Under the pieces are notes generated by a model, which worked only from the letters and a program-made list of their open reading frames with translations, was not told the DNA's origin and did not search any database. The position numbers were made by a program, and so were the translations under genes. From the NCBI RefSeq assembly GCF_022171985.1, contig NZ_JAJVHF010000001.1, positions 62,001 through 126,000 on the forward strand: a DNA stretch of 64,000 bases. The letters run 5' to 3'. Source of the stretch: Huaxiibacter chinensis (lineage in GTDB: Bacteria > Pseudomonadota > Gammaproteobacteria > Enterobacterales > Enterobacteriaceae). Positions 48,240-58,066 of the stretch are shown piece after piece (position 1 is the stretch's first letter; each line of letters starts with the position of its first letter).

Positions 48240-49337
48240 ATGTCAGCTGAAAAATTATTCACCCCGTTGAAAGTTGGTGCAGTCATGGCACCTAACCGCG
48301 TATTTATGGCGCCACTGACGCGCCTGCGCAGCATTGAGCCGGGCGACATCCCTACGCCGCTGATGGGCGAATATTATCGTCAGCGTGCCAGCGCTGGCCT
48401 TATCATCTCTGAAGCGACCCAGATTTCCGCACAGGCCAAAGGCTATGCCGGCGCGCCAGGCCTGCACAGCCCGGAACAAATTGCCGCGTGGAAGAAAATC
48501 ACCGCGGGTGTGCATGCTGATGACGGCCGCATTGCGGTACAGCTGTGGCATACCGGTCGTATTTCTCACAGCAGCATCCAGCCTGGCGGCGAAGCGCCCG
48601 TCTCTGCTTCAGCGCTAAATGCAGGTACCCGTACGTCTCTGCGTGATGAAAACGGCAATGCGATTCGCGTCGACACCTCAACCCCACGCGCCCTGGCGCT
48701 GGAGGAAATTCCTGGCATCGTGAATGATTTCCGTCAGGCAGTGGCAAATGCGCGCGAAGCGGGCTTTGACCTGGTCGAACTGCACTCCGCACACGGCTAT
48801 CTGCTGCACCAGTTCCTGTCTCCCTCCTCTAACCATCGTACTGACCAGTATGGCGGCAGCGTTGAAAACCGTGCGCGTCTGGTGCTGGAAGTGGTGGATG
48901 CCGTTTGTCAGGAGTGGAGTGCCGATCGTATTGGGATTCGAGTCTCACCTGTCGGCTCCTTCCAGAATGTCGATAACGGTCCAAATGAAGAAGCTGATGC
49001 CCTGTATTTGATTGAAGAGCTGGCAAAACGCGGCATTGCGTATCTGCACATGTCAGAACCAGACTGGGCGGGCGGCGAACCGTACTCTGATGCCTTCCGC
49101 GAAAAAGTGCGCGCGCGCTTCCACGGCGTGATCATCGGTGCCGGTGCCTACACCCCGGAAAAAGCAGAAGAGCTGATCGAGAAAGGTCTGATCGATGCCG
49201 TTGCGTTTGGCCGCGATTTCATCGCCAACCCGGATCTCGTGGCGCGCTTGCAGCGTAAAGCCGCACTGAATCCACAGCGCCCGGAAAGCTTCTATGGCGG
49301 TGGCGCTGAAGGTTATACCGACTATCCTTCCTTGTAA
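48240..49337 (+). CDS. nemA: NemA, N-ethylmaleimide reductase (old yellow enzyme)
   Basis: FMN-dependent, NADPH-using ene-reductase acting on N-ethylmaleimide and other electrophiles and nitro compounds. It is 365 residues, the E. coli length. OYE motifs are [11 protein letters not shown], the substrate histidines in [16 protein letters not shown] and the FMN-phosphate loop [14 protein letters not shown]. The start follows AGGAGCTTTT. It is downstream of its repressor NemR. Confidence 0.97.
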   Translation: MSAEKLFTPLKVGAVMAPNRVFMAPLTRLRSIEPGDIPTPLMGEYYRQRASAGLIISEATQISAQAKGYAGAPGLHSPEQIAAWKKITAGVHADDGRIAVQLWHTGRISHSSIQPGGEAPVSASALNAGTRTSLRDENGNAIRVDTSTPRALALEEIPGIVNDFRQAVANAREAGFDLVELHSAHGYLLHQFLSPSSNHRTDQYGGSVENRARLVLEVVDAVCQEWSADRIGIRVSPVGSFQNVDNGPNEEADALYLIEELAKRGIAYLHMSEPDWAGGEPYSDAFREKVRARFHGVIIGAGAYTPEKAEELIEKGLIDAVAFGRDFIANPDLVARLQRKAALNPQRPESFYGGGAEGYTDYPSL

Positions 49338-49354
49338 TTCCCCTTTGTACATTG

Positions 49355-49378
49355 ATAGCGGCGACACTTCGCCGCTAT
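49355..49378 (+). other. Hairpin between nemA and gloA
   Basis: ATAGCGGCGA and TCGCCGCTAT form a perfect 10-bp stem with a 4-nt loop. No T-run follows. In E. coli gloA can be co-transcribed with nemRA; this stem may act as a processing or stabilising element. Confidence 0.55.
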
Positions 49379-49435
49379 ACTAAAACATCGTTTCTGTTCA
49401 AAAAGATAATCCATTTCATTGGTTAAGAGGAAATT

Positions 49436-49843
49436 ATGCGCCTGCTTCACACCATGCTGCGCGTTGGCGACCTGCAACGCTCCATCGAGTTCTATACGAA
49501 TGTACTGGGCATGCAGCTCCTGCGTACCAGCGAAAATACTGAATACAAATACTCACTGGCGTTCGTGGGCTACGGCCCGGAAAGCGACGAGGCGGTGATT
49601 GAGCTGACCTATAACTGGGGCGTCGACAGTTACGATCTGGGTAATGCCTATGGTCATATCGCCCTGGAAGTGGACAACGCGGCAGAAGCCTGCGAGCGTA
49701 TCCGCAGTAACGGCGGCAACGTCACGCGTGAAGCGGGTCCGGTCAAAGGCGGCACCACCGTTATCGCGTTCGTTGAAGATCCAGACGGCTACAAAATTGA
49801 ACTGATTGAAGCCAAAGACGCTGGTCGTGGTCTGGGCAATTGA
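49436..49843 (+). CDS. gloA: GloA, glyoxalase I
   Basis: Nickel-dependent lactoylglutathione lyase that detoxifies methylglyoxal. It is 135 residues, the E. coli length, with two VOC modules. Metal ligands are H5 (LLHTMLRV), the glutamate in AVIELTYN, the histidine in AYGHIALEV and the glutamate in YKIELIE. Its nickel requirement gives a functional tie to the nik operon in the same window. GloA, NemA and NemR form an electrophile-defence group. Confidence 0.97.
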   Translation: MRLLHTMLRVGDLQRSIEFYTNVLGMQLLRTSENTEYKYSLAFVGYGPESDEAVIELTYNWGVDSYDLGNAYGHIALEVDNAAEACERIRSNGGNVTREAGPVKGGTTVIAFVEDPDGYKIELIEAKDAGRGLGN

Positions 49844-49849
49844 TCCCTG

Positions 49850-49875
49850 CGGGCGCGCAATGCGCCCGTTGTTTT
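49850..49875 (+). terminator. Rho-independent terminator of gloA
   Basis: CGGGCGC and GCGCCCG form a 7-bp stem with a 5-nt loop, followed by TTGTTTT. Confidence 0.8.
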
Positions 49876-49939
49876 ACTGCATCCCCGCGCAAAATTTGCC
49901 ATAATACGCTCTGCTTTTTTCCCCTTGTAAGAGACCCTG

Positions 49940-50590
49940 ATGTCCGATAACGCTCAACTTACCGGTCTGTGTGACCGTTTTCGTGGTTTTTATCCTGTCG
50001 TCATTGATGTAGAAACGGCCGGGTTTAACGCTAAAACCGATGCGCTGCTTGAGATTGCGGCCATCACACTGAAAATGGATGAACAGGGCTGGCTTACACC
50101 GGACACCACGCTGCACTTCCACGTTGACCCTTTTGAAGGCGCCAATCTGCAACCTGAAGCGCTGGCCTTTAATGGCATCGATCCCACGAACCCCCTGCGC
50201 GGTGCCGTGAGCGAATACGACGCGCTGCACGCCATCTTTAAAATGGTGCGCAAAGGCATGAAAGAGACACACTGTAACCGGGCGATTATGGTGGCGCATA
50301 ACGCGACCTTCGATCACGGTTTTATGATGGCCGCCGCCGAGCGTGCGTCCCTTAAGCGTAACCCGTTCCATCCGTTCGTTACCTTTGATACCGCCGCGCT
50401 CAGCGGACTGGCGTTAGGGCAGACGGTCTTATCGAAAGCCTGTATCACGGCAGGCATTGATTTTGACGGGACGCAGGCGCACTCCGCCCTTTATGACACC
50501 GAGCGCACGGCTGAATTGTTTTGCGAAATCGTCAACCGCTGGAAGCGGCTTGGCGGCTGGCCGCTGCCGATGGGCGAGAGCGAGGAATAA
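49940..50590 (+). CDS. rnt: Rnt, ribonuclease T
   Basis: Single-strand-specific DEDDh 3'-5' exoribonuclease that matures tRNA and other stable RNA ends and turns over the CCA terminus. The 216 residues have Exo I D23/E25 (VIDVETAG), Exo II around [10 protein letters not shown] and Exo [14 protein letters not shown] with the catalytic histidine. It is followed by a bidirectional terminator shared with grxD. Confidence 0.97.
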   Translation: MSDNAQLTGLCDRFRGFYPVVIDVETAGFNAKTDALLEIAAITLKMDEQGWLTPDTTLHFHVDPFEGANLQPEALAFNGIDPTNPLRGAVSEYDALHAIFKMVRKGMKETHCNRAIMVAHNATFDHGFMMAAAERASLKRNPFHPFVTFDTAALSGLALGQTVLSKACITAGIDFDGTQAHSALYDTERTAELFCEIVNRWKRLGGWPLPMGESEE

Positions 50591-50622
50591 AAAAAGCGAC
50601 CTTAAAAGGTCGCTTTTTTTTT
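50591..50622. terminator. Bidirectional terminator between rnt and grxD
   Basis: AAGCGACCTT and AAGGTCGCTT pair perfectly, flanked by an A-tract on the left and nine T residues on the right. It serves both convergent genes. Confidence 0.92.
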
Positions 50623-50635
50623 GCTTAACGCTCCG

Positions 50636-50983
50636 TTACTCTGCGTCAGGCTCTTCCGTTTTGTACTTCGCAGCGGTTTCTTTGATCAGCTGCTGCAGCT
50701 CACCGCGCTGGTACATTTCAATCAGAATATCACAACCGCCAACCAGTTCGCCGTCCACCCACAGCTGCGGGAAGGTCGGCCAGTTGGCGTATTTCGGCAG
50801 CTCGGCGCGGATGTCCGGGTTCTGCAGAATATCAACGTAAGCAAAACGCTCGCCACAGGCTGACAGCGCCTGAACCGCTTGAGCAGAAAAACCGCAGCTA
50901 GGCAGTTTTGGAGAACCTTTCATATACAGGAGAATCGGGTTTTCAGCGACCTGGCGCTGGATTTTTTCAATAGTAGTGCTCAT
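50636..50983 (-). CDS. grxD: GrxD, monothiol CGFS glutaredoxin 4
   Basis: Fe-S cluster carrier of the CGFS class, acting in cluster transfer and iron regulation with BolA-type partners. It is 115 residues, the E. coli length. The CGFS motif starts at C30 (LPSCGFSAQ); the glutathione-binding WPTFPQLWVDGELVGGCDI is conserved. The ATG at 50983 gives MSTTIEKIQ; a longer frame to 51025 was rejected. Confidence 0.96.
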   Translation of the reverse strand: MSTTIEKIQRQVAENPILLYMKGSPKLPSCGFSAQAVQALSACGERFAYVDILQNPDIRAELPKYANWPTFPQLWVDGELVGGCDILIEMYQRGELQQLIKETAAKYKTEEPDAE

Positions 50984-51320
50984 GTCTTGCTTCCTTATAC
51001 TTCTGTTACGGCATTCGTCTGACATTGTAGCGGGTCAGAGAGACATCGGAAAATAACATTTTCGTCACGTCTTATTATTTTAACCTTTGTTGGCTAAAGT
51101 TGCATTCCTGATAGAGGTTATCCCTGTCAGCGGTGTGGTTTTGCTTAAGGAAACAGCAACCCCGTCCAGATTGACGTTTTTTTTTGCACTTGGTTACGAA
51201 ACGCAATTTTAGTGGGGCAAATGCTATTAACATTTCATGTTTTTATAGATTAGAATCGACGGGCTTTGTAAATCATACGTGGGTATTATTGATGGCCTGC
51301 ACTCACCAGAGGACTGCCCA
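50984..51320. other. 337-bp intergenic region between grxD and mepH
   Basis: A divergent promoter region without a supportable gene. It contains AT-rich stretches near 51060-51090 and 51170-51250 that probably hold both promoters. No operator could be named. Confidence 0.5.
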
Positions 51321-52088
51321 GTGGCGCGCATAACAAAAATCTCGATGACGCTCTGTGCTTTACTGTTTACCACACTCTCATTTACGCCGCTGGCCAACGC
51401 CTCTGAGCAGGCACGGCATACGGCTGTACAAAAAACACATCTGGCTAAGACCACAGAACGTAAGAAAAAAAGTACGCAAAAAAACGAAAAGAATAAAACA
51501 GCCAGCAAGCAAAAAAAGGTTTCCAGCAAGTCCAGCCACACCACAGCAAAAAACACCCGCAAAACTTCCCGTACTGCCTCCGCTTCTCTGAAAGAAAAAT
51601 GCACGGTCCGAAAAGGCCATAAATCAACCTGTCTGAAAGTGAGCAAAACGGCGAAGCTGTCAGAAGTGCATAAAGTACGAATGCAGAAAGCGCAAAAAAC
51701 GGCCATGAAAAAGCTGATGGGGCAAATTGGGAAACCCTATCACTGGGGTGGTTCCTCTCCCCGCACCGGTTTTGACTGCAGCGGCCTGGTCTATTACGCC
51801 TATAAAGATTTGGTTAAATTCCGTATTCCGCGCACAGCGAATGAAATGTATCACCTGCGTGATGCCGCCTCGGTCGACCGGGGTGAACTGGAAAGTGGCG
51901 ATTTGGTCTTCTTCCGTACGCAAGGGCGCGGCACGGCCGATCACGTGGGCGTTTACGTTGGAAACGGTAAATTTATTCAGTCTCCACGCAGTGGTCAGGA
52001 TATTCAAATCACCTCTCTGAGCGAAGACTACTGGGTGCGCCACTACGTGGGTGCCCGCCGGGTTATGACCCCGAAAACCATTCGTTAA
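51321..52088 (+). CDS. mepH: MepH (YdhO), NlpC/P60 peptidoglycan DD-endopeptidase
   Basis: Periplasmic hydrolase that cuts D-Ala-mDAP cross-links to allow wall growth, redundant with MepS and MepM in E. coli. The 255-residue precursor has a signal peptide (about 1-28), a Lys/Ser/Thr-rich basic linker (about 36-110), then an NlpC/P60 domain with the catalytic cysteine C153 (RTGFDCSGLVYYAY), the histidine of DHVGVYVGNG and QSPRSG. The start is GTG at 51321, as in E. coli, with AGAGGA upstream. The linker is about 15 residues shorter than in E. coli. Confidence 0.94.
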   Translation: MARITKISMTLCALLFTTLSFTPLANASEQARHTAVQKTHLAKTTERKKKSTQKNEKNKTASKQKKVSSKSSHTTAKNTRKTSRTASASLKEKCTVRKGHKSTCLKVSKTAKLSEVHKVRMQKAQKTAMKKLMGQIGKPYHWGGSSPRTGFDCSGLVYYAYKDLVKFRIPRTANEMYHLRDAASVDRGELESGDLVFFRTQGRGTADHVGVYVGNGKFIQSPRSGQDIQITSLSEDYWVRHYVGARRVMTPKTIR

Positions 52089-52208
52089 TCCCTGCCCTGC
52101 CGCACTGTCGGCAGGGTAAGTTCCTCTTTTGCATACTCTTTCAATTTGCTACTCTACCCCTGCGTTTAATAAGGTTATTAGGTGCGCAAAATAATAAGGA
52201 GAGAAGCA

Positions 52209-52790
52209 ATGTCGTTTGAATTACCTGCACTACCGTATGCAAAAGACGCCCTGGCCCCGCACATTTCTGCGGAAACCCTGGACTACCATTACGGCAAGCA
52301 TCATCAGACCTACGTCACCAACCTGAACAACCTGATCAAAGGCACCGATTTTGAAGGCAAAACGCTGGAAGAGATCGTGCGCACTTCTGAAGCGGGCATT
52401 TTCAATAACGCCGCGCAGGTCTGGAACCACACCTTCTACTGGCACTGCCTGGCACCGAATGCCGGTGGCGAACCCACTGGCGAACTGGCCTCCGCCATTA
52501 ACGCGGCGTTTGGCAGCTTTGCAGATTTCAAGGCGAAGTTTACCGATGCGGCAATTAAAAACTTTGGTTCTGGCTGGACATGGCTGGTGAAAGAGGCCGA
52601 TGGCACACTGGCTATCGTTTCAACCTCGAATGCCGGTACGCCGTTAACCACCCGCGCAACGCCGCTGATGACCGTGGACGTGTGGGAACACGCCTACTAC
52701 ATTGACTACCGTAACGCGCGTCCAAACTATCTTGAGCACTTCTGGGCGCTGGTCAACTGGGACTTTGTGGCGAAGAACCTCGCCGCCTAA
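52209..52790 (+). CDS. sodB: SodB, iron superoxide dismutase
   Basis: Cytoplasmic Fe-SOD. It is 193 residues, the E. coli length. Metal ligands are H27 (DYHYGKHH), the histidine of WNHTFYWH, and aspartate and histidine in [13 protein letters not shown]. The ATG at 52209 follows AAGGAGAGAAGC. In E. coli the mRNA start region is the target of the RyhB small RNA; the short leader here is AT-rich but pairing was not verified. Confidence 0.97.
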   Translation: MSFELPALPYAKDALAPHISAETLDYHYGKHHQTYVTNLNNLIKGTDFEGKTLEEIVRTSEAGIFNNAAQVWNHTFYWHCLAPNAGGEPTGELASAINAAFGSFADFKAKFTDAAIKNFGSGWTWLVKEADGTLAIVSTSNAGTPLTTRATPLMTVDVWEHAYYIDYRNARPNYLEHFWALVNWDFVAKNLAA

Positions 52791-52795
52791 AAGAG

Positions 52796-52830
52796 ACGCA
52801 GAAGGGGCCACCCTTCTGCGTTATTGTTAT
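52796..52830. terminator. Terminator between sodB and ydhP
   Basis: ACGCAGAAGGG and CCCTTCTGCGT form a perfect 11-bp stem with a GCCA loop, followed by TATTGTTATT. The genes are convergent and probably share it. Confidence 0.85.
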
Positions 52831-53993
52831 TCCGTTGCGCACGCTGGTTGAGGCTGTCTACGCCCTGACACCAGCACCAGCAGTAAACCCAGTGCCGCGA
52901 TGATCGCGCCCATCACCGGCACAAACGTGTATCCCAGCCCGCCAGAGATAACCGCGCCGCCTGCAGCGGCCCCCAGCGCATTGCCGAGATTAAAGGCCCC
53001 GATATTGACCGAGGATGAGAGGCCCGGCGCTTCATGCGCCACACGCATAACGCGCATCTGCAAGGGGGGAACAACGGCAAAAGTGGCTGCACCCCAGATG
53101 ACCATCGCGACGGCCGCGCCCAGCTCATTACGCGCCAGCCACGGAATCAGTAACATAATCACGATCAACAGCGCTAAGAAGCCTTTCAGGGTTCCGCTAA
53201 CGGAGCGATCCGCCAGTTTGCCACCCAGAAAGTTGCCAACCGAAAACCCAACGCCGATAAGTACCAGCATTGCCGTAACAAACACCGGCGTGGCATGGGT
53301 AATATCCTGCAGCACCGGGGAGATATAGGTATAGAGCGTGAACATCGCACCCGCGCCAAGAACGGTAGTCAGAAGCGCAGAAAGCACCTGCGGGCGCATC
53401 AGTACGGAAAGCTCTTTGCGGACGTCAGGACGCGCGCCTGCCCCACCCTTCGGCAGAGAGAAGAACAGCGCGACAATCGACAGAATACCGAGCAACGCCG
53501 TGGCGAGGAAGGACATCCGCCAGCCAATGGTTTCCCCAAGCCAGGTTGCAGCCGGTACGCCGCCGATGTTGGCGATCGTCAGCCCCATAAACATGGTGGC
53601 TACGGCACTGGCCTGCTTGTGCTTAGGAACCACGCTCGCCGCCACCACCGACCCCAGGCCAAAGAAGGCACCGTGGTTAAGACTGGTCAGGATCCGCGAC
53701 AGCATCAGCGTAGTGTAGTCCGGTGAAATGGCCGACAGAACATTCCCCGCGGTGAAAATAGCCATCAGGAAAATTAACGCGTTACGTCGTCCGCGATGAG
53801 AAAGCAGAAGCGTCATCAGCGGCGCACCAACCATGACGCCAATGGCATAGGCGCTGATCAACATGCCTGCGGCGGGAATGGAAACATCCACACCTTTGGC
53901 GATTACGGGCAACAGCCCCATCGGGGAAAATTCAGTCGTGCCGATACCAAAGGCGCCAATCGCCAGGGCCAGCAAAGGAAAATTGATTTTCAT
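52827..53993 (-). CDS. ydhP: YdhP, major facilitator superfamily efflux-type transporter
   Basis: Predicted 12-span MFS transporter of the DHA1 (AraJ/SotB-like) group. The 388 residues have the family motif GAPLMTLLLSHRGRRN (loop 2-3) and PAATWLGETIGWR (motif C region). The substrate is not known. It is convergent with sodB and near purR, as in E. coli. Confidence 0.92.
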   Translation of the reverse strand: MKINFPLLALAIGAFGIGTTEFSPMGLLPVIAKGVDVSIPAAGMLISAYAIGVMVGAPLMTLLLSHRGRRNALIFLMAIFTAGNVLSAISPDYTTLMLSRILTSLNHGAFFGLGSVVAASVVPKHKQASAVATMFMGLTIANIGGVPAATWLGETIGWRMSFLATALLGILSIVALFFSLPKGGAGARPDVRKELSVLMRPQVLSALLTTVLGAGAMFTLYTYISPVLQDITHATPVFVTAMLVLIGVGFSVGNFLGGKLADRSVSGTLKGFLALLIVIMLLIPWLARNELGAAVAMVIWGAATFAVVPPLQMRVMRVAHEAPGLSSSVNIGAFNLGNALGAAAGGAVISGGLGYTFVPVMGAIIAALGLLLVLVSGRRQPQPACATE

Positions 53994-54127
53994 GGGTCAA
54001 CTCCGGGGCCGTGTCACTCAGGGACACAGAATAAAGAAGCCGAAAGCATGACACCAATCACAAAAAATGAAAAGTTAACAATTTGGCAAAAGATTATTGC
54101 CGGGGGAGTAACAATTGGGGCGGGTTA

Positions 54128-54149
54128 CGGGGGAGAAAACTCTCCCCCG
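54128..54149 (-). other. GC-rich hairpin downstream of ynhF
   Basis: CGGGGGAGA and TCTCCCCCG form a perfect 9-bp stem with an AAAC loop. No T-run follows on either strand, so termination is uncertain. It lies 7 bp after the ynhF stop. Confidence 0.5.
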
Positions 54150-54155
54150 CCAGAA

Positions 54156-54245
54156 TCAGTGCAGAACCGCCGTCAGGCTGGCAGCAACAATCAGAGCCAG
54201 TACAATAACCGTGGTTGTCAGCGAAAACTTCAGATCGGTATTCAT
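54156..54245 (-). CDS. ynhF: YnhF, 29-residue stress-induced membrane peptide
   Basis: A 29-codon gene encodes MNTDLKFSLTTTVIVL followed by ALIVAASLTAVLH, a single membrane helix. It matches E. coli YnhF in length and nearly every residue, and lies in the same place between ydhP and purR. The start is preceded by AAGGAGAAAAATTG, an excellent ribosome-binding site. Its function is unknown. Confidence 0.9.
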   Translation of the reverse strand: MNTDLKFSLTTTVIVLALIVAASLTAVLH

Positions 54246-54482
54246 CAATTTTTCTCCTTTTTATGCCCACACGAAAAGTGAGCTTGCTCATTTTTACACA
54301 GTTCAGGACAAAAATCTTCTCAGAATTCAGCGGATGGACGTTTTTGCGCTTTCCCTTTTCATCAAGATAGGACAAAATTCCACGCTAAATTTATAAGCGT
54401 ACCGGCCATTGACCCCCTCCTGACGTCCTGTGTCGTTTTCCCGGCGTATCGCAATTCAATTTGCGAGATTAGGGTGAGAGAA

Positions 54483-54498
54483 GGCAAACGTTTACCTC
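54483..54498. promoter_or_regulatory. PurR operator O1
   Basis: AGGCAAACGTTTACCT, a near-perfect palindrome centred on the invariant ACGT, lies 44 bp upstream of purR. It fits the PurR consensus ACGCAAACGTTTGCGT and the autoregulatory O1 of E. coli. Confidence 0.87.
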
Positions 54499-54541
54499 TC
54501 AATTTATCAGGAGCTTAGGATGTGGTCTGGAGTGACATATA

Positions 54542-55567
54542 ATGGCAACTATTAAAGATGTAGCGAAACGCGCAAACGTTTCCACTACAACCGTATCACA
54601 TGTTATTAACAAAACGCGTTTCGTCGCTGAAGAGACGCGCAACGCCGTGTGGGCAGCAATCAAAGAACTGCACTACTCTCCGAGTGCCGTCGCCCGCAGC
54701 CTGAAAGTGAATCACACAAAGACCATTGGATTACTGGCGACCAGCAGCGAGGCCGCCTATTTTGCCGAGATCATCGAAGCGGTAGAACAAAACTGCTTTG
54801 ATAAGGGCTATACCCTGATTTTAGGCAACGCCTGGAACAGCCAGGAAAAACAGCGCGCCTACCTGTCAATGATGGCGCAGAAACGCGTCGATGGTCTGCT
54901 GGTGATGTGTTCAGAATACCCGGAATCAGTACTGTCGATGCTGGAAGAGTATCGCCACATTCCGATGGTGGTCATGGACTGGGGTGATACCCGCGCAGAC
55001 TTTACCGATTCGGTTAATGATAACGCCTTTGAAGGGGGCTACATGGCCGGGCGCTATCTTATCGATCGTGGTCATCGCGAAATTGGCGTGATTCCGGGTC
55101 CGCTGGAGCGCAACACCGGTGCCGGTCGTCTGGCAGGCTTTATGAAAGCCATGGAAGAAGCCATGATCACCGTGCCGCCACAGTGGATCGTGCAGGGTGA
55201 TTTTGAGCCGGAATCCGGCTATCGCGCCATGCAGCAGATTGTCTCCCAGCAGCACCGCCCTACCGCTGTTTTCTGCGGCGGCGATATCATGGCAATGGGC
55301 GCCCTGTGTGCCGCCGATGAAATGGGCCTGCGCGTTCCGCAGGATATTTCGGTGATTGGGTATGACAACGTGCGCAACGCCCGTTACTTTACCCCGGCGC
55401 TGACGACCATTCATCAGCCGAAAGACTCCTTAGGTGAAACTGCCTTCAATATGCTGCTGGACCGCATCGTCAACAAACGTGAAGAGTCACAGTCGATTGA
55501 AGTCCATCCGCGCCTGATCGAGCGCCGCTCCGTGGCAGACGGCCCGTTCCGCGACTACCGTCGTTAA
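54542..55567 (+). CDS. purR: PurR, purine repressor
   Basis: LacI-family repressor of purine synthesis with hypoxanthine or guanine as corepressor. It is 341 residues, the E. coli length. The helix-turn-helix [20 protein letters not shown] (2-21) and hinge leucine region [11 protein letters not shown] are conserved. Corepressor-binding residues include those in MVVMDWG and [12 protein letters not shown]. Two operators (O1 upstream, O2 within codons 10-15) indicate autoregulation. Confidence 0.97.
   Translation: MATIKDVAKRANVSTTTVSHVINKTRFVAEETRNAVWAAIKELHYSPSAVARSLKVNHTKTIGLLATSSEAAYFAEIIEAVEQNCFDKGYTLILGNAWNSQEKQRAYLSMMAQKRVDGLLVMCSEYPESVLSMLEEYRHIPMVVMDWGDTRADFTDSVNDNAFEGGYMAGRYLIDRGHREIGVIPGPLERNTGAGRLAGFMKAMEEAMITVPPQWIVQGDFEPESGYRAMQQIVSQQHRPTAVFCGGDIMAMGALCAADEMGLRVPQDISVIGYDNVRNARYFTPALTTIHQPKDSLGETAFNMLLDRIVNKREESQSIEVHPRLIERRSVADGPFRDYRR
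54570..54585. promoter_or_regulatory. PurR operator O2 inside purR
   Basis: GCGCAAACGTTTCCAC lies within codons 10-15. Its core CAAACGTTTC matches the PurR box. The same intragenic operator is known in E. coli and acts as a roadblock. Confidence 0.75.
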
Positions 55568-55575
55568 GCATCAGC

Positions 55576-55596
55576 GGGGCCGGTTAATCCGGCTCC
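55576..55596. terminator. Weak hairpin between purR and punR
   Basis: GGGGCCGG and CCGGCTCC pair over 8 bp with one wobble and a 5-nt loop, overlapping the punR stop. There is no clear T-run. Confidence 0.4.
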
Positions 55597-56495
55597 CGTA
55601 ACCACTCTTTGTTCATCGTCTCACTGTCCCCCAGATAGTCCAGCAGCCACGCCAGCGCAGGGGAAATGTCGTTTTGTTGCCAGGTCAGGCAGCATGCCGC
55701 ATCCGGAAAGGGGTTTTCCAGCGTGAGCGCCACCCACTCTCCCCTGTCGATACGGGAACGGGCAAAATGGACGGGCACCATGCCGACGCATAATCCTGCC
55801 GATATACAGGTTGCTGAGGACTCCCAGTCTGGCGCCACCACGCGTCGCTGATTATCCAGAAGCCAGGTGATGCGTTTAGGAAGCGAACGCGACGTATCCT
55901 CCAGCACCAGCGACGGCCAGTTGCGCAACGTATCGTCACTCAGGGGGCCCGCAAGCGAGGCCAGAGGATGATCGCGGGCGACCACGCAGTTCCAGCTGAG
56001 CGTGCCCATATCGCGGAACGCATAGCGTCCTCCGACCGGGATAGCCTGGGTCGCGCCAATCGCCATCTCGACGCGCCCGTCTGATAACGCATCCCACACG
56101 CCGTTGAAGACCTCCTGTGAGACCCGCAACTCCACATCAGAGAAATGGCGATAAAAATCGACCACCATCTGACGGGTTCGCTCAGGCTTCACAATATTAT
56201 CGACAGCAATAGAAAGATGCCCGCGCCAGCCGTTGGCAATTTGCTGGCACTGTTCACGGGTGATCATCATTTTTTTGATGACAGAACGCCCTTCTTTTAA
56301 AAACCACACCCCGGCGGGCGTTAATTCCACGTCACGGTGGCGACGTTCAAAGAGCGGAACGGCCAGCCACTCTTCCAGTTGCCGGACGGTATAGCTGATG
56401 GCGGAAGGCACGCGATGCAGCTCCTGCGCTGCCCTGCTAAAGCTTCCGTTACGGGCGACCGCATCCACCACTTCCAGAGAATATTCCGACCACAT
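55584..56495 (-). CDS. punR: PunR (YdhB), LysR-type regulator of purine nucleoside transport
   Basis: LysR-family activator of the divergent punC in E. coli. The 303 residues have an N-terminal winged helix (about 3-60, GSFSRAAQELHRVPSAISYTVRQLEEWLAVPLFER) and a two-lobed effector domain. The ATG at 56495 gives MWSEYSLEVV; a long frame up to 56612 was rejected. It diverges from punC with 116 bp between starts. Confidence 0.93.
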   Translation of the reverse strand: MWSEYSLEVVDAVARNGSFSRAAQELHRVPSAISYTVRQLEEWLAVPLFERRHRDVELTPAGVWFLKEGRSVIKKMMITREQCQQIANGWRGHLSIAVDNIVKPERTRQMVVDFYRHFSDVELRVSQEVFNGVWDALSDGRVEMAIGATQAIPVGGRYAFRDMGTLSWNCVVARDHPLASLAGPLSDDTLRNWPSLVLEDTSRSLPKRITWLLDNQRRVVAPDWESSATCISAGLCVGMVPVHFARSRIDRGEWVALTLENPFPDAACCLTWQQNDISPALAWLLDYLGDSETMNKEWLREPD

Positions 56496-56611
56496 AATCT
56501 GCCTGCAAAAATTTTGAATGCACCCAGCAAATATTAGCGTTTCACAAGCAGAATTGCACTCCCTACACTCTTGGCCGACTGTACACCTGCTGAATGCTGG
56601 AGAATAAAACA

Positions 56612-57808
56612 ATGCAACCGAGAAAAGGATTTTTAGTCTGGCTCGCTGGTTTAAGCGTGCTGGGCTTCTTAGCCACTGATATGTACCTGCCTGCCTTTGC
56701 GGCCATGCAGGAAGATTTGCAAACGCCCGCCGCGGCGATCAGCGCCAGCTTAAGCGTGTTCCTTGCCGGTTTTGCGTTTGCGCAGCTGCTGTGGGGACCG
56801 CTTTCCGACCGTTTTGGCCGCAAGCCCATCTTATTAGTGGGTCTGGCCATTTTTGCGCTCGGTTGCCTTGGCATGCTGTGGGTGCGTGATGCGACCTGGC
56901 TGCTGGCCCTGCGTTTTATCCAGGCCTTTGGCGTTTGCGCCGCCGCCGTCACCTGGCAGGCGCTGGTCACCGACTATTATCCGGCAAACCGCACGAACCG
57001 TATTTTTGCCACCATTATGCCACTGGTCGGCCTGTCGCCGGCCCTTGCGCCGCTGCTCGGCAGCTGGATTCTGGTCCATTTTGACTGGCAGGCTATTTTT
57101 GCCACGCTCTTTGCTATTACTCTGGTTCTGATGCTGCCTGCCTTCGCCCTGAAAGCGGCGCCAGCAAGAAAGGCTGAACAGCATGAAACGCGTGTGACTT
57201 TTATGTCGCTCCTGCGCTCACGCGCCTATCGCGGCAATGTGCTGATCTACGCCGCGTGCTCCGCCAGCTTCTTCGCCTGGCTGACCGGCTCCCCCTTTAT
57301 TCTGCACGACATGGGTTACAGTCCTGCCGTCATTGGCCTGAGCTACGTACCGCAGACCATTGCCTTCCTCGTCGGCGGATACGGTTGCCGGGCGGCGCTG
57401 CAAAAATGGCAGGGACAACAGATGCTGCCGTGGCTTCTGGTCCTGTACGCACTGAGCGTTATTGGCACCTGGGCCGTCGGTTTTATTCCGCAGGTAGGGC
57501 TGGCAGCAATCCTGGCGCCATTCTGCGTTATGGCAATCGCGAACGGCGCGATTTACCCTATCGTGGTGGCGCAGGCGCTTCGCCCGTTCCCCCATGCGAC
57601 CGGGCGCGCCGCGGCGCTACAGAACACGTTACAGCTTGGCCTGTGCTTCCTCGCAAGCCTGATCGTTTCGACGCTCATCGCCACACCGCTGATGACCACC
57701 ACCAGCGTGATGCTGGTGACCGTTGCGCTGGCCATCCTGGGCTATCGTATGCAGGCCAGTGCGAACAGGCAGGCACAGGAACACGCGCAGGCTGAATCCC
57801 ACGCCTGA
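56612..57808 (+). CDS. punC: PunC (YdhC), MFS purine nucleoside transporter
   Basis: Twelve-span MFS transporter of the DHA1/Bcr type, linked in E. coli to purine nucleoside transport. The 398 residues show loop motif [20 protein letters not shown], and motif [18 protein letters not shown]. The ATG at 56612 gives [11 protein letters not shown] and has GGAGAA upstream; a frame from 56594 adds six residues. Together with add and purR it gives the window a purine-salvage theme. Confidence 0.92.
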   Translation: MQPRKGFLVWLAGLSVLGFLATDMYLPAFAAMQEDLQTPAAAISASLSVFLAGFAFAQLLWGPLSDRFGRKPILLVGLAIFALGCLGMLWVRDATWLLALRFIQAFGVCAAAVTWQALVTDYYPANRTNRIFATIMPLVGLSPALAPLLGSWILVHFDWQAIFATLFAITLVLMLPAFALKAAPARKAEQHETRVTFMSLLRSRAYRGNVLIYAACSASFFAWLTGSPFILHDMGYSPAVIGLSYVPQTIAFLVGGYGCRAALQKWQGQQMLPWLLVLYALSVIGTWAVGFIPQVGLAAILAPFCVMAIANGAIYPIVVAQALRPFPHATGRAAALQNTLQLGLCFLASLIVSTLIATPLMTTTSVMLVTVALAILGYRMQASANRQAQEHAQAESHA

Positions 57809-57861
57809 TTGCTGCGGAAACTATGTTATTTATCAGTGATTAGGTTGCTAACAATTTTCTG

Positions 57862-57890
57862 TTGAACGACTGATTTATGAAGCCTATACT
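57862..57890 (+). promoter_or_regulatory. cfa distal promoter P1 (sigma70)
   Basis: TTGAAC (57862-57867) and TATACT (57885-57890) are separated by 17 bp. The predicted start near 57897 is about 208 nt upstream of cfa, very close to the long leader known for E. coli cfa P1. Confidence 0.72.
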
Positions 57891-57928
57891 AAATTTGCTT
57901 CATATAAATACTATAAATATTATGTGTT

Positions 57929-57954
57929 AACGGGAGCCGGAGTGCTCCCGTTTT
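57929..57954 (+). terminator. Terminator-like hairpin in the cfa leader
   Basis: AACGGGAGC and GCTCCCGTT form a perfect 9-bp stem with a 6-nt loop and TTTT at its end. It may end punC transcripts, but it also lies inside the P1 leader of cfa, where it could attenuate. Confidence 0.65.
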
Positions 57955-57998
57955 ACCATGGATGGCCTTTCGGCAAGGGTTATCTCCCTTCCTCTGTT

Positions 57999-58008
57999 CT
58001 ACGTCGGA
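57999..58008 (+). promoter_or_regulatory. Predicted RydC small-RNA pairing site in the cfa leader
   Basis: CTACGTCGGA can pair over 10 bp, with one G-U, with UCCGAUGUAG at the 5' end of RydC (sequence recalled from E. coli). It lies at -106 to -97 from the cfa start, where RydC is known to bind and protect the long mRNA from RNase E. Confidence 0.6.
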
Positions 58009-58059
58009 TATTAGCCTCGCGGATTTGCCGTGAGATTTCTCACAAACTGTCAAAAGCGG

Positions 58060-58066
58060 CTACGCT
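58060..58066 (+). promoter_or_regulatory. cfa proximal promoter P2 (sigmaS-type -10)
   Basis: CTACGCT fits a sigmaS extended -10. It predicts a start about 32 nt before cfa, as for the stationary-phase promoter P2 of E. coli. Confidence 0.6.

Noticed and set aside
57897..57954. Stand-alone small RNA gene of about 60 nt between punC and cfa
   Set aside because: The promoter position fits the known long leader of cfa, so I annotated it as cfa P1; the early-termination possibility is kept as a finding.
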